DNA from: Flammeovirgaceae bacterium UBA5008
GTDB taxonomy: Bacteria > Bacteroidota > Bacteroidia > Cytophagales > Cyclobacteriaceae
Assembly (NCBI GenBank): GCA_002398365.1
Contig: DGYK01000053.1
Location: forward strand, 1 to 64,000
Direction: 5' to 3'
Length of the DNA: 64,000 nucleotides
Numbering within the stretch: position 1 is the first letter of the stretch; the number at the start of each line of letters is the position of its first letter. The notes under the pieces are model-generated. The model searched no databases. It was not told where the DNA came from and saw nothing but the letters and a program-made list of their open reading frames with translations. This document shows, in pieces, positions 32,834-42,321 of the stretch. Position numbers and translations under genes: made by a program.

Positions 32834-34333
32834 ATGATCTCAAAGAAATTAATGTTCGCCTTTCTGTTAATGTCCATTTTTGTACAATCTGTTGGACAGG
32901 ACACACATTATTGGACATATCGGTACGGAACCCGAGCTGTACTTTTGGGTGGTCCGGCAGTTGGCGGATTGGAAGATAACAGCTCTGTAATTTACAATCC
33001 GGCTTTGCTTAGTCTGGTGAAAAGCACTTCTATTTCACTTAACTCAAACGTATACCAAGTGGTAAACATTACGGCTAAGAATGGTGCCGGCCCCGGACAA
33101 GATGTAACCAGCAATCAATTTTCGGCTGTACCCATTACAGTTTCAGGTTTATTGAGAAAGAAAAACGCAGACTCCCGTTGGACTTTTGGTTACGCAATAA
33201 TCGTACCGACCGAATTTACATTTAAAGCAACTGCGCGTGAGGAGGGACTGAAATCAATTGTAGATGATGCTGAAAGCTTAGGATTAGAGGAGTATGTAGG
33301 TCAGTTTTCTATTAATACCCGACTTTCTGAAAATATGGGAGCTTTTGCGATAGCTTACCGCATAAGCGATCATTGGTCTGTAGGGTTGACAAATCAAATC
33401 ACCTATCGTTCGCATACTTATACAAAAAATGAATTGAGCCGGATGATCTTAAATAATGTGGCCACCACCTTAGTGAGCACCAGTGAATCGCAAAGCATAG
33501 AGTACACGAATCTTCGTTATGCGCCCAAAATGGGATTTAGCTTTGCTTCAGGTCGTTGGTCAGCTGGGGTTGCCTTTGTATTTCCAAGTATTAATCTAGG
33601 TGGTAGCGGAACGTTGGCAAGAGATGTGAATGCAAGTAATCTTCTCACCAATGTGGAGGCTAATCCTAATTTACCACCTAATTTTAAACGCCTAAGCGTG
33701 GATGCGAATGACCGCAAAACGAAACTTTCAACGATCTATAAAAACCCAATTTCCATTTCTGCTGGTATAGCATACAAAGGTAATAAGACTTTGATCGCTG
33801 CATCCATCGAATGGTTTGATAAGGTTAATCTTTATAATATCATGTCACCGGAAGGCGATGTATTCAAGCGCCCCACCACTTTGAATATCGACAGTAAGAA
33901 ATTTCTGGAGTTAAATGCTTCAAATAAATCCGTCACCAACTTTGCGATTGGTATCGAGCATGCTTTGAATGAAAAAGTAAGCATCAGTACCGGTTTTCGA
34001 ACCAACAATTCGTTTTACGATAAAGTATTTGATGACCGAATTGCGGATCGCAATAAGCGTAACCTGAATAATAATGCCTTGAATCTGGATATCTCTTCCT
34101 GGAACATTTACCATGTGGTGATCGGTGGAACGTTCAAGCAAGAGCGCAGAGATTTAAGCATCGGTCTTAACTTTAGCTGGGCCGATGAAGGAGCCATTAA
34201 GCAATTCGCAAACTTTGATCAACCCACGGAATCCACTTTTTTGCTCGGGCAAAAACTGACGACAACGGCTGATTTCTTTTCGTATGGAATTCTACTCGGT
34301 TACACCTTCCGCATTCGATCTTCTGAACAATAA
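32834..34333 (+). CDS. OmpP1/FadL-like outer-membrane transport protein
   Basis: A 499-residue protein with a signal peptide ending SVGQ and mature segments rich in beta strands. GTRAVLLGGPAVGGLEDNSSVIYNPALLSLV matches the Bacteroidota FadL/OmpP1 hatch region (residues 32-62), followed by a 12-14 strand barrel. FadL members admit hydrophobic compounds such as long-chain fatty acids. It is divergent from padR and ends one base from the convergent AMP nucleosidase gene. Substrate unknown. Confidence 0.82.
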   Translation: MISKKLMFAFLLMSIFVQSVGQDTHYWTYRYGTRAVLLGGPAVGGLEDNSSVIYNPALLSLVKSTSISLNSNVYQVVNITAKNGAGPGQDVTSNQFSAVPITVSGLLRKKNADSRWTFGYAIIVPTEFTFKATAREEGLKSIVDDAESLGLEEYVGQFSINTRLSENMGAFAIAYRISDHWSVGLTNQITYRSHTYTKNELSRMILNNVATTLVSTSESQSIEYTNLRYAPKMGFSFASGRWSAGVAFVFPSINLGGSGTLARDVNASNLLTNVEANPNLPPNFKRLSVDANDRKTKLSTIYKNPISISAGIAYKGNKTLIAASIEWFDKVNLYNIMSPEGDVFKRPTTLNIDSKKFLELNASNKSVTNFAIGIEHALNEKVSISTGFRTNNSFYDKVFDDRIADRNKRNLNNNALNLDISSWNIYHVVIGGTFKQERRDLSIGLNFSWADEGAIKQFANFDQPTESTFLLGQKLTTTADFFSYGILLGYTFRIRSSEQ

Positions 34334-34334
34334 A

Positions 34335-35105
34335 TCAATAACGCAAATGCTTCACGGTCATTCCTTTGTTGATCATCTGCTTTAGCGAATCAATGCCGAT
34401 TTTTAAATGCAAATCAACATAGCTGGTAGTAACTACTTTATCACTCGCTTCGGTCTTTACTCCATCGGGTGTCATGGGCGAATCGGAAACCAACAATAAA
34501 GCACCGGCAGGAATTTCGTTATAAAATGCGGTGGAGAAAATTGTAGCGGTTTCCATGTCTATCGCAGCCGCACGAATTTTAATCAAATAGTTTTTGAAAT
34601 CTTCATCCCATTCCCACACCCTGCGGTTGGTGGTATACACCGTTCCACTCCAATAGTCTTGGTTGTAATCGCGAATAGTAGTTGAAATGGCTTTTTGTAA
34701 AGCGAAGGCTGGTAAGGATGGCACTTCCGGTGGAAAGTAGTCATTCGAAGTACCCTCACCACGAATAGCAGCTATCGGTAGGATTAAATCGCCAATATCG
34801 TTTTTGGCTTTTAGGCCGCCACATTTGCCCAAGAACAACACTGCTTTGGGCATAATTGCAGTCAGGCAGTCCATTATGGTAGCCGCATTGGGGCTTCCCA
34901 TTCCAAAGTTGATAATGGTGATACCCTCCGCTGTGGCGCTACGCATGGCCCTGTCTTCTCCGTGCACAGGAACTTTGTGCCATTCAGCAAATTTTTTAAC
35001 GTAATTATCGAAGTTGGTTAATAATATATAGTGTCCAAAGTCTTCCAGCTTTATTCCGGTATAACGCGGAAGCCAGTTTTCCACAATGTCTTTTTTGTTT
35101 TTCAT
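34335..35105 (-). CDS. amn: AMP nucleosidase (short form)
   Basis: A 256-residue phosphorylase-fold enzyme. It has GMGSPNAATIMD and FLGKCGGLK (the phosphorylase motif), and AAAIDMETATIFSTAF, the conserved Met-Glu-x-Ala/Thr motif at about residue 185, ending with VSDSPMTPDGVK. This is the compact Bacteroidota form; the E. coli enzyme has an extra regulatory domain. It cleaves AMP to adenine and ribose 5-phosphate. Convergent with the FadL-like gene (one base apart). Confidence 0.92.
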   Translation of the reverse strand: MKNKKDIVENWLPRYTGIKLEDFGHYILLTNFDNYVKKFAEWHKVPVHGEDRAMRSATAEGITIINFGMGSPNAATIMDCLTAIMPKAVLFLGKCGGLKAKNDIGDLILPIAAIRGEGTSNDYFPPEVPSLPAFALQKAISTTIRDYNQDYWSGTVYTTNRRVWEWDEDFKNYLIKIRAAAIDMETATIFSTAFYNEIPAGALLLVSDSPMTPDGVKTEASDKVVTTSYVDLHLKIGIDSLKQMINKGMTVKHLRY

Positions 35106-35153
35106 CTTGCTGATTATTTAATGTCCATTTTTTTTGCTGTACTTTTCCATTCG

Positions 35154-35597
35154 ATGCAAAAGCTCAATCTCCCGGAAATCAACGCAACGCTTAAGAAAGA
35201 ATATGGCAAAGTATGGATTTTTGATATGATTCGGAAAAAGTATATCGTGTTGACACCCGAAGAATGGGTGCGTCAGCATTTTATACATTACCTCATCCAC
35301 GAACTTCACTACCCCCGCTCATTGTTTCGAATTGAAAGCAGCCTTACCTACAACAAACTTCAAAAGCGATCCGATATTTTAATTTTTGACCGAGCCGGCA
35401 AACCTTGGATGTTGATTGAATGCAAGTCGGCAGATATCCGACTTTCTCAAAAGGCTTTTAATCAAGTGGCAGTCTATAATATGACGGTGAATGCAAAATA
35501 CATTGCTGTCACGAATGGGATGGTTCACTTTTGTTGCGAGGCTTCTGTAGATGGAAAAGACGCTTCATTCCTTGAATCTTTTCCTCCGTTTCAATAG
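35154..35597 (+). CDS. Stand-alone HsdR-N-like PD-(D/E)xK nuclease domain protein
   Basis: A 147-residue protein related to the N-terminal nuclease domain of type I restriction enzyme R subunits. The ATG at 35154 (MQKLNLPEIN) is chosen because the open frame upstream is antisense to the amn gene start and carries no conserved residues. The nuclease motif is S-D...E-C-K: KRSDILIFDRAG then MLIECKSADI. No helicase, methylase or specificity subunit is nearby, so it is not a restriction system; in many Bacteroidota this small protein occurs as a housekeeping gene of unknown role. Confidence 0.82.
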   Translation: MQKLNLPEINATLKKEYGKVWIFDMIRKKYIVLTPEEWVRQHFIHYLIHELHYPRSLFRIESSLTYNKLQKRSDILIFDRAGKPWMLIECKSADIRLSQKAFNQVAVYNMTVNAKYIAVTNGMVHFCCEASVDGKDASFLESFPPFQ

Positions 35598-35676
35598 GCC
35601 TTTTACCCATTCTCCACCTAAATCTACTTCTGGATGGTATTTTCTTATTGTGAATTGGTATTATTAAACTGCATTC

Positions 35677-35733
35677 TATTTGGAATAATTCTAAATAAGT
35701 AATTGTTTTGCTTATTAATAATTATTCTAAATA
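35677..35733 (+). promoter_or_regulatory. Two Fur-like 10-1-10 palindromes upstream of the siderophore receptor
   Basis: First box: arms TATTTGGAAT and ATTCTAAATA (35677-35686 and 35688-35697) with one mismatch. Second box: TATTAATAAT and ATTCTAAATA (35713-35722 and 35724-35733) with two mismatches. Centres are 36 bases apart, and the second box ends two bases before the receptor ATG. The shape is like Fur and PerR boxes; iron repression of the receptor is the natural reading. Confidence 0.65.
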
Positions 35734-35735
35734 AC

Positions 35736-38135
35736 ATGAAATCAATTTTAACTATCTGTATATCAGTACTATTAACTACCTATTTTGCCCCGAACGCATT
35801 CGCGCAAGCGGGAAAAATAGAAGGCATCATCACCACAACAGATGGTCAACCACTTCCTTCTGTTAATGTATATATCAAAGAAATGGGTGTGGGTACGGTT
35901 ACAGATAGTGAGGGAAAATTTACTTTACCATCGATTCAGCCAGGGGTTTACCTAATCGTAGCTTCTTCTGTAGGATTCACCGCCCTTCAAAGTCAAATCA
36001 CCGTAAAGGAGAACGAATCCACAACGGTTCGCTGGCAGCTGACTGAAAGTACCCATGAGTTAGATGAGGTCACTATTTATAATTCACGAAGTCTCAACGA
36101 ACAGACTTCAACTATTTCGAAATCCAATATTCGTGCCTTTGATTTACCACAAAGCGTAACGACCATTTCAAAGGAGATTTTAGTGCAACAGCAAACCCTG
36201 CGATTGTCAGATGCTTTGAGAAATGTAAACGGACTTTACGTGATGGGGACTACCGGTGGCACGCAAGAGGAATTGGCAGGACGTGGATTTGCATACAACT
36301 CAAATAACACATTTAAAAACGGAGCACGCTTTAATAATGGTCTTTTGCCGGAGATGAGTTCACTGGAGCGGGTAGAAGTTATGAAAGGCAGCAATGCTAT
36401 TTTATTTGGAAACGTAGCAGCAGGAGGTGTCATTAACTTAGTAACCAAGAAACCGCTTTTTGAAAAAGGCGGAGAAGTTTCTCTTCGTGTAGGTAGCTTC
36501 GGATTTTATAAACCTAGTATCGATTTATATGGACCATTGGATAGCAATAACAAGTTTGCTTATCGGATCAACACAACGTATGAAAGTGCCAACAGCTTTC
36601 GCGATGAGGTGAAATCGAAACGCTTCTACATCAACCCTTCTTTTTTGTTGAAGTTGAGTGCTAAAACAGATGTGTTAGTAGAGGCAGATTATTTAGAGGA
36701 CAACCGTACGCTCGACTATGGAACAGGTGCCATCAATTACACCATAACTAATATTCCGAGAAACCGATTTCTCGGAGCCAAGTGGTCGTATTTTTCGGCT
36801 ACGCAAAAAAGTCTTACCGTTACAGTCAATCATCAACTTGCCGCAGATTGGAAATTGCGTGTGATGGTAGCCGGACAAGATTATGGCACTGACTTGTTTG
36901 GCACCACTCGCCCGAATGCCAACAATCAATTTATCAAGACAGACGGAAAATGGATTCGGGGTTTGCAGCGCAGTGAAGTGGCAGAAAACTATTTGGTAGC
37001 CCAAGCCGATTTGACGGGGCAGTTTAAAACCGGAAAAATTCAACACACCCTTCTAGTTGGTGTAGATGCGGATGGTTATAACACGCAAACTACTGCATAC
37101 AACAATTTGGCAAAGTATGACTCAATCAACGTTTTTAATCTCGAAACCTTTAAACAACGCAATGATATCCCTGAGCTCACTAAACGCACATTAACGAAAA
37201 ACCCAACACAACGAGTGGGCGTGTATGTTCAGGACTTGGTTGCCCTTACTACCCAACTTAAACTTTTGGTAGGCGCACGTTACAGTTACCTCGATCGTCA
37301 AAATGAAGTGTATACCTACCCTTCCGGATCGGCCGCAGCCAGCACAGTAAAAACGAATAATTATGATGGAGCTATTACGCCACGCTTCGGACTGGTGTAT
37401 CAGCCAATCTCCACCACTTCGCTTTTTGCGAGTTATGCCAACTCATTTAATTTAAATTCCGGCATTGATATCAACAGCAATCCTTTGCCGCCTTCGTTTA
37501 TCGATCAATATGAGATAGGAGCGAAGAATGAGTTGTTGAAAGGATTGCTTTCTGCGAATGTAACCGTCTACCAAATTGTAAACAGCAACTTTACGCAAGC
37601 TGTAATTATACCGACAGGGAATCCAAATAATATTCCTGCTAATTCACAAGAATTAGCGGGCGAAGTTACGAGCAAAGGAATTGAGATAGATGTTATGACG
37701 AAGGCATACCGAGGTTTTTCTGTGATTACCGGTTACAGTTACAATGAAACACGTTACACGCGTAGTAATATTTTTATTGAAGGATCTTTATTGCGTTACA
37801 ATCCGCAGCACACGGCCAACATGAGCATTTACTATCAACTGCCTGCGCAGTCGCGGTGGAGGAATTTTAATGCAGGAATTACTTTCTTCTATACAGGCGA
37901 TCGTGTAGCAGGTCGATCTACCCGACTCACCATTCCCAACGATGCTTTTAAATTAATGCCCATACCAAATTTCACCCAAGTAGATGCTACGTTGGGATAT
38001 GTTCATCAAAAGGTATCGGTGCGCCTGCGGGTTTCAAATCTGTTTGATACGCTCAGTTACTACGTGCATGATGATAACAGCGTAAATCCCATAGCCCCTC
38101 GGATGGCTTCGATCAATTTTGGATTTAAACTGTAG
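35736..38135 (+). CDS. TonB-dependent siderophore receptor with CarboxypepD_reg-like domain
   Basis: A 799-residue receptor. The frame runs 11 codons further upstream, but the ATG at 35736 gives the proper signal peptide (ending NAFAQA). Residues about 24-105 are a CarboxypepD_reg-like domain (GIITTTDGQPLPSVNVYIKEMGVGTVTDSEGKFTL), the plug runs about 120-245 (SLERVEVMKGSNAILFGNVAAGGVINLVTKKP), and the barrel fills the rest, ending NFGFKL. The siderophore-receptor class, which imports ferric chelates with TonB energy, is indicated by the plug and barrel motifs. Two Fur-like boxes lie immediately upstream. Confidence 0.93.
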   Translation: MKSILTICISVLLTTYFAPNAFAQAGKIEGIITTTDGQPLPSVNVYIKEMGVGTVTDSEGKFTLPSIQPGVYLIVASSVGFTALQSQITVKENESTTVRWQLTESTHELDEVTIYNSRSLNEQTSTISKSNIRAFDLPQSVTTISKEILVQQQTLRLSDALRNVNGLYVMGTTGGTQEELAGRGFAYNSNNTFKNGARFNNGLLPEMSSLERVEVMKGSNAILFGNVAAGGVINLVTKKPLFEKGGEVSLRVGSFGFYKPSIDLYGPLDSNNKFAYRINTTYESANSFRDEVKSKRFYINPSFLLKLSAKTDVLVEADYLEDNRTLDYGTGAINYTITNIPRNRFLGAKWSYFSATQKSLTVTVNHQLAADWKLRVMVAGQDYGTDLFGTTRPNANNQFIKTDGKWIRGLQRSEVAENYLVAQADLTGQFKTGKIQHTLLVGVDADGYNTQTTAYNNLAKYDSINVFNLETFKQRNDIPELTKRTLTKNPTQRVGVYVQDLVALTTQLKLLVGARYSYLDRQNEVYTYPSGSAAASTVKTNNYDGAITPRFGLVYQPISTTSLFASYANSFNLNSGIDINSNPLPPSFIDQYEIGAKNELLKGLLSANVTVYQIVNSNFTQAVIIPTGNPNNIPANSQELAGEVTSKGIEIDVMTKAYRGFSVITGYSYNETRYTRSNIFIEGSLLRYNPQHTANMSIYYQLPAQSRWRNFNAGITFFYTGDRVAGRSTRLTIPNDAFKLMPIPNFTQVDATLGYVHQKVSVRLRVSNLFDTLSYYVHDDNSVNPIAPRMASINFGFKL

Positions 38136-38140
38136 AAAAG

Positions 38141-38183
38141 AAAGCCGCTAAGTGAATCAAATTAGATTTTACTTAGCGGCTTT
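38141..38183. terminator. Bidirectional terminator between the receptor and alanine dehydrogenase genes
   Basis: AAAGCCGCTAAGT and ACTTAGCGGCTTT form a perfect 13-bp stem with a 17-base loop. A and T residues flank it on both sides. It lies between two convergent genes (stops at 38135 and 38205), so it serves both. Confidence 0.75.
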
Positions 38184-38204
38184 AGTTATCTTAATGAGAT
38201 ACAA

Positions 38205-39320
38205 TTATCCCAAAAACTCTTTCACATCCGTGTAAGAAAGATTGAAAGCATCGGATACTGCTTTATAAACAATTTTGCCATTAATCACATTCAAGCCCTT
38301 TTTCAAATCCTGATTTTCATTACATGCCTTCTTCCAACCTTGTGTAGCAAGCTTAATAGCATAAGGAAGTGTTGCGTTTGTCAACGCGAGAGTAGAAGTA
38401 TATGGAACAGCACCCGGCATGTTCGCTACACAATAGTGAACCACATCGTCTATAATGTAAGTAGGATCTTCGTGAGTAGTGGGGCGGCAAGTTTCAATAC
38501 AACCACCTTGATCTACGGCTACATCCACAAGCACCGTTCCTGGGCGCATCGTTTTCAGCATATCACGCGTGATCAACTTGGGAGCTTTTGCACCTGGAAT
38601 CAACACACCACCAATAATTAAGTCGTGTGTTTTTACTAAGTCTCTCAACACATAATCATTCGACACCATGGTGTGCACATTCTTTGGCATCACATCATCC
38701 AAGTAGCGAAGGCGATTGATGTTTACATCAGTAATGATTACATCAGCACCCATTCCGGCAGCCATCTTTGCTGCGTTCGTTCCAACCACACCACCACCTA
38801 AAATCAAAACTTTCGCTGGCATTACCCCTGGTACACCACCCAGTAAAATTCCACGACCTTTTAATGGTTTCTCTAAATATTTGGCACCTTCTTGAATCGA
38901 CATGCGTCCTGCAACTTCACTCATCGGAACGAGAAGCGGTAAGCTGCCATCCAATCTTTCCACAGTTTCATACGCTAAACAAATGGCACCTGTTTTTACC
39001 ATGGCATGTACCAATGGTTCGTGCGAAGCAAAGTGAAAATAGGTAAATACCAATTGATCTTTTTTAATCAAACCATATTCTTGCTCAATGGGCTCTTTTA
39101 CTTTGATAATCATTTCAGCAATAGCAAAGACTTCTTGAGCGGTTGCTAAAATCTGAGCACCAGCACCCTTATATTCTTCGTCACTAAATCCACTCCCTAC
39201 TCCGGCAGATGATTGAACATATACGGTATTACCTCTACGAGTCAATTCTTGCGCACCGGCTGGGGTTAGCGCTACACGATTTTCGTTGTTTTTAATTTCT
39301 TTGGGAACTCCTATGATCAT
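38205..39320 (-). CDS. ald: Alanine dehydrogenase
   Basis: A 371-residue NAD-dependent alanine dehydrogenase, starting MIIGVPKEIKNNENRVAL. The longer frame adds 29 residues that are not conserved. R15, K75 (IKVKEP) and H96 (YFHFAS) match the pyruvate-binding residues, and LGGGVVGTNAA is the NAD-binding glycine motif. It converts L-alanine to pyruvate and ammonia, or the reverse. A TATATTTG promoter box lies on the minus strand 48 bases upstream. Confidence 0.95.
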   Translation of the reverse strand: MIIGVPKEIKNNENRVALTPAGAQELTRRGNTVYVQSSAGVGSGFSDEEYKGAGAQILATAQEVFAIAEMIIKVKEPIEQEYGLIKKDQLVFTYFHFASHEPLVHAMVKTGAICLAYETVERLDGSLPLLVPMSEVAGRMSIQEGAKYLEKPLKGRGILLGGVPGVMPAKVLILGGGVVGTNAAKMAAGMGADVIITDVNINRLRYLDDVMPKNVHTMVSNDYVLRDLVKTHDLIIGGVLIPGAKAPKLITRDMLKTMRPGTVLVDVAVDQGGCIETCRPTTHEDPTYIIDDVVHYCVANMPGAVPYTSTLALTNATLPYAIKLATQGWKKACNENQDLKKGLNVINGKIVYKAVSDAFNLSYTDVKEFLG

Positions 39321-39367
39321 ATAAGTGGTATTAAAATGTTCTTTTTTAGTTTTTTCAAACGAGTGCG

Positions 39368-39375
39368 CAAATATA
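39368..39375 (-). promoter_or_regulatory. Bacteroidota -7 promoter box for alanine dehydrogenase
   Basis: TATATTTG on the minus strand matches TAnnTTTG, about 47 bases before the ald start codon. It supports the shorter start at 39320. Confidence 0.45.
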
Positions 39376-39456
39376 AAGGTATTTGCTGAATAAGGAGATG
39401 AAACCATGATCCCATCAGAAAGTTGTTCGCTTTCCAGCGGATTTGTATCTTTTCGA

Positions 39457-39822
39457 ATGCTGAATACAAATGTTTATGCGTTTTACGGTTCCCTCCGAAG
39501 AGGGCTAGCCAACTATGAAAAATTCAAACCGCATTTAAAATATCTTTATAGCGTATGGATCAAAGGGTTTCAATTGTATTCCCTGGGCGATTTTCCATTT
39601 GCATTTCGCACACACAATCCTTCTGATTTAATTTTAGTCGAAGTTTTTGAAGTAACTGATTCGAACGTAAAACAACAGATTGATGAACTGGAATTCAATT
39701 ATGGTTACCATATTGAACAAGTTGTGATAGACGAACAGTCGGTAAATATTTATTTATTCAAAAACAGGGCAAATTATCCATTGGTAGTTGGAGGTGATTG
39801 GGTGAAATTCTTTCGTGGATAG
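39457..39822 (+). CDS. Gamma-glutamylcyclotransferase-like (AIG2 family) protein
   Basis: A 121-residue protein starting MLNTNVYAFYGSLRRGLANY, which carries the substrate-binding Y-G-S-L motif of the GGCT fold. An earlier ATG at 39406 adds 17 residues without conserved features. The glutamate in IDELEFNYGYHIEQV is a candidate catalytic base. Members cyclise gamma-glutamyl or epsilon-gamma-glutamyl-lysine compounds; the substrate here is not known. Confidence 0.8.
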   Translation: MLNTNVYAFYGSLRRGLANYEKFKPHLKYLYSVWIKGFQLYSLGDFPFAFRTHNPSDLILVEVFEVTDSNVKQQIDELEFNYGYHIEQVVIDEQSVNIYLFKNRANYPLVVGGDWVKFFRG

Positions 39823-39910
39823 AATCATTGCCGCTATTTTATTTGGAGTTTTTTTTCTTCTTTGAACACTGAAAGGTTTTTCTCTACTTTGAATTACTAA
39901 CCGCACACGA

Positions 39911-42313
39911 TTGAGCCAGACTAAAACAGACTTCCCGATGGTTTCAGCAAAGAAAGCCGCTGAGATTTTGGCCGATTACCGATTGGCTTGCGAAAGCCGC
40001 GAAGCCAGCTTGCTCGGCCGAAAAGAAGTATTCATGGGCAAAGCTAAGTTTGGCATCTTTGGAGATGGCAAAGAGCTGGCTCAAATTGCTATGGCAAAAG
40101 TTTTTCGTAAGGGCGATCATCGTGCCGGCTATTATCGCGATCAAACTTTCATGCTCGCCATTGGTGAAATGACACTTCACCACTATTTCGCACAATTGTA
40201 CGCGCACACCGATGTAGAAGCCGATCCTGCTTCTGCCGGTCGTTTGATGAACGGCCACTTTGCAACACGCATGCTCGATGAGAAAGGCGGATTAAAAAAT
40301 ATAGCGGAATTAAAAAATAGCAGTGCCGATATTTCACCCACCGCAGCTCAGATGCCTCGGTTGGTAGGATTGGCTTACGCTTCTAAACTTTTTAGAAATA
40401 ATCAAGGCCTTCACCCATATACGGATTTAAGCAATCAGGGAAACGAAATTGCTTTTGGAACGATTGGCAATGCTTCTACTTCAGAAGGAATGTTTTTTGA
40501 GGCAATCAACGCGGCCGGTGTTTTGCAAGTACCGATGTTGATTTCTGTTTGGGATGATGAATACGGTATTTCCGTTCCGAAAGAATACCAAACTACAAAA
40601 GGAAGTATATCCAAGATTCTGGCAGGTTTCCAACGAAACAAAGACGGGAAAGGCTACGAGATAATTACAGTCCGCGGCTGGAATTACGAGGAACTCTGCA
40701 GTGCGTATGAAAAGGCAGAAAAAATTTGTCGAGAGGAACATGTGCCGGTTTTAGTGCACGTGGTTGAAATGACACAACCGCAAGGTCACTCTACTTCCGG
40801 ATCACACGAGCGCTACAAATCAAAAGAACGATTGGCGTGGGAAACCGAATTTGATTGCATTCGCAAAATGCGCGAGTGGATTATCAATCAAAATATTTCA
40901 TCTGCCGATGAGTTAGATGATGTAGAAAAGGCGGCCAAAGCAACCGCTAAGAGAATTAAAGATCAATCCTGGAAGCGATTCAATGAAGGCATACAGCGTG
41001 ATCAGCAAGAGTTGGTCATTCATTTAGAACAAGCTGTCGCACAATACAGCGAGTTGAAAAATATTCTCGATGTGTTGAATAAAACGATCAACCCTTTGCG
41101 CTACGATGCAATCAAAGCAGCTAAGGCAGCCTTACGTTTTTTAATTGGCAAAGAATGTAATGTGAAAGATCGGTTGATTGAATGGGTGAAAAGAACGGCC
41201 GTTGAAAACGAAGACCGGTATAGTTCTCATTTGCACAGCCAGTCAGAATGGTCAGCTCTTAACGTATCAGCAATTGCACCGATTTATTCTGATAATGCCA
41301 TGTTGGTTGATGGTCGCGAAGTGTTGCGAGCTTGCTTTGCGGAAGCACTGCAGCGTGACCCGCGTGTATTGGCATTTGGTGAAGATGTTGGAAGAATCGG
41401 AGATGTGAATCAAGGCTTTGCCGGGCTGCAAGAGAAATTTGGAGAATTGCGTGTGACTGACACCGGAATACGCGAGTGTACCATTGTAGGGCAGGGGATA
41501 GGTTTGGCTTTGCGCGGACTTCGTCCGATTGCTGAAGTACAATATTTGGATTACCTGCTTTACGCGATACAGATTTTAAGTGACGATTTAGCCAACTTAC
41601 AATACCGCACCAAAGGCGGACAAAAGGCTCCTTTGATTGTGCGTACGCGCGGCCATCGCTTGGAAGGTGTATGGCATGCCGGTTCGCCTATGGGCATGAT
41701 TTTACATAGCCTGCGAGGCATGTTTGTTTTGGTGCCTCGTAACATGGTGCAAGCTGCAGGATTTTATAACACCCTTTTGAAATCAGATGACCCTGCGTTG
41801 ATCATTGAGTGTTTAAATGGTTACCGCCTGAAAGAAAAATTACCGGATAACATTGGTGAGTTCACAGTTCCATTGGGTGTACCCGAAATATTGAAAGAAG
41901 GCAATGACGTGACCATTGTTACCTATGGCTCGATGTGCCGGGTGGTGATGGAAGGAGTCGCTGAATTGGAAGAGAAAGGAATTTCGTGCGAAGTGATTGA
42001 TGTACAAACCTTATTGCCATTCGATCGCCACCATATCATTGTAGAATCTTTGAAGAAAACCAATCGAATTGTTTTTGCCGATGAAGATGTGCCCGGTGGT
42101 GCAACTGCATTTATGATGCAACAAGTATTGGAAGTGCAGAAAGGGTATCAATACTTGGATTCAAAACCGCTGACAATCACCGGTAAAGAGCATCGTCCTG
42201 CTTATGGATCAGATGGAGATTATTTTTCAAAACCGAATCCGGAAGAAATCTTCGATCAGATTTATGCATTAATGCGAGAAACAAGCCCAGAGCGTTTTCC
42301 GGAAGTTTATTAG
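39911..42313 (+). CDS. Fused 2-oxoacid (branched-chain) dehydrogenase E1 alpha/beta
   Basis: An 800-residue fusion of the thiamine-diphosphate enzyme E1 alpha (about 20-345) and beta (about 450-800) chains. The alpha part has GRLMNGHFAT, GNASTSEGMFFEAINAAGVLQVPMLISVWDDEYGISVP, and the beta part has FGEDVGRIGDVNQGFAGL, RECTIVGQGIGLALRG and DEDVPGGATAFMMQQVL. It decarboxylates 2-oxo acids (leucine, isoleucine and valine skeletons) as the first step of the complex. The start shown is TTG at 39911; the ATG at 39938 (MVSAKKAAEILA) is also possible. E2 and E3 are not in the window. Confidence 0.92.
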   Translation: MSQTKTDFPMVSAKKAAEILADYRLACESREASLLGRKEVFMGKAKFGIFGDGKELAQIAMAKVFRKGDHRAGYYRDQTFMLAIGEMTLHHYFAQLYAHTDVEADPASAGRLMNGHFATRMLDEKGGLKNIAELKNSSADISPTAAQMPRLVGLAYASKLFRNNQGLHPYTDLSNQGNEIAFGTIGNASTSEGMFFEAINAAGVLQVPMLISVWDDEYGISVPKEYQTTKGSISKILAGFQRNKDGKGYEIITVRGWNYEELCSAYEKAEKICREEHVPVLVHVVEMTQPQGHSTSGSHERYKSKERLAWETEFDCIRKMREWIINQNISSADELDDVEKAAKATAKRIKDQSWKRFNEGIQRDQQELVIHLEQAVAQYSELKNILDVLNKTINPLRYDAIKAAKAALRFLIGKECNVKDRLIEWVKRTAVENEDRYSSHLHSQSEWSALNVSAIAPIYSDNAMLVDGREVLRACFAEALQRDPRVLAFGEDVGRIGDVNQGFAGLQEKFGELRVTDTGIRECTIVGQGIGLALRGLRPIAEVQYLDYLLYAIQILSDDLANLQYRTKGGQKAPLIVRTRGHRLEGVWHAGSPMGMILHSLRGMFVLVPRNMVQAAGFYNTLLKSDDPALIIECLNGYRLKEKLPDNIGEFTVPLGVPEILKEGNDVTIVTYGSMCRVVMEGVAELEEKGISCEVIDVQTLLPFDRHHIIVESLKKTNRIVFADEDVPGGATAFMMQQVLEVQKGYQYLDSKPLTITGKEHRPAYGSDGDYFSKPNPEEIFDQIYALMRETSPERFPEVY

Positions 42314-42321
42314 CAAGAAAT

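Noticed and set aside
35031..35153. Longer N-terminus for the HsdR-N-like protein
   Set aside because: Extra residues are antisense to the amn start and not conserved.
35154..35597. Restriction-modification system
   Set aside because: Only an HsdR-N-type domain is present; no methylase, specificity or helicase gene is nearby.
39321..39407. Longer N-terminus for alanine dehydrogenase
   Set aside because: The family starts at MIIGVPKE; the extra 29 residues overlap the promoter box.
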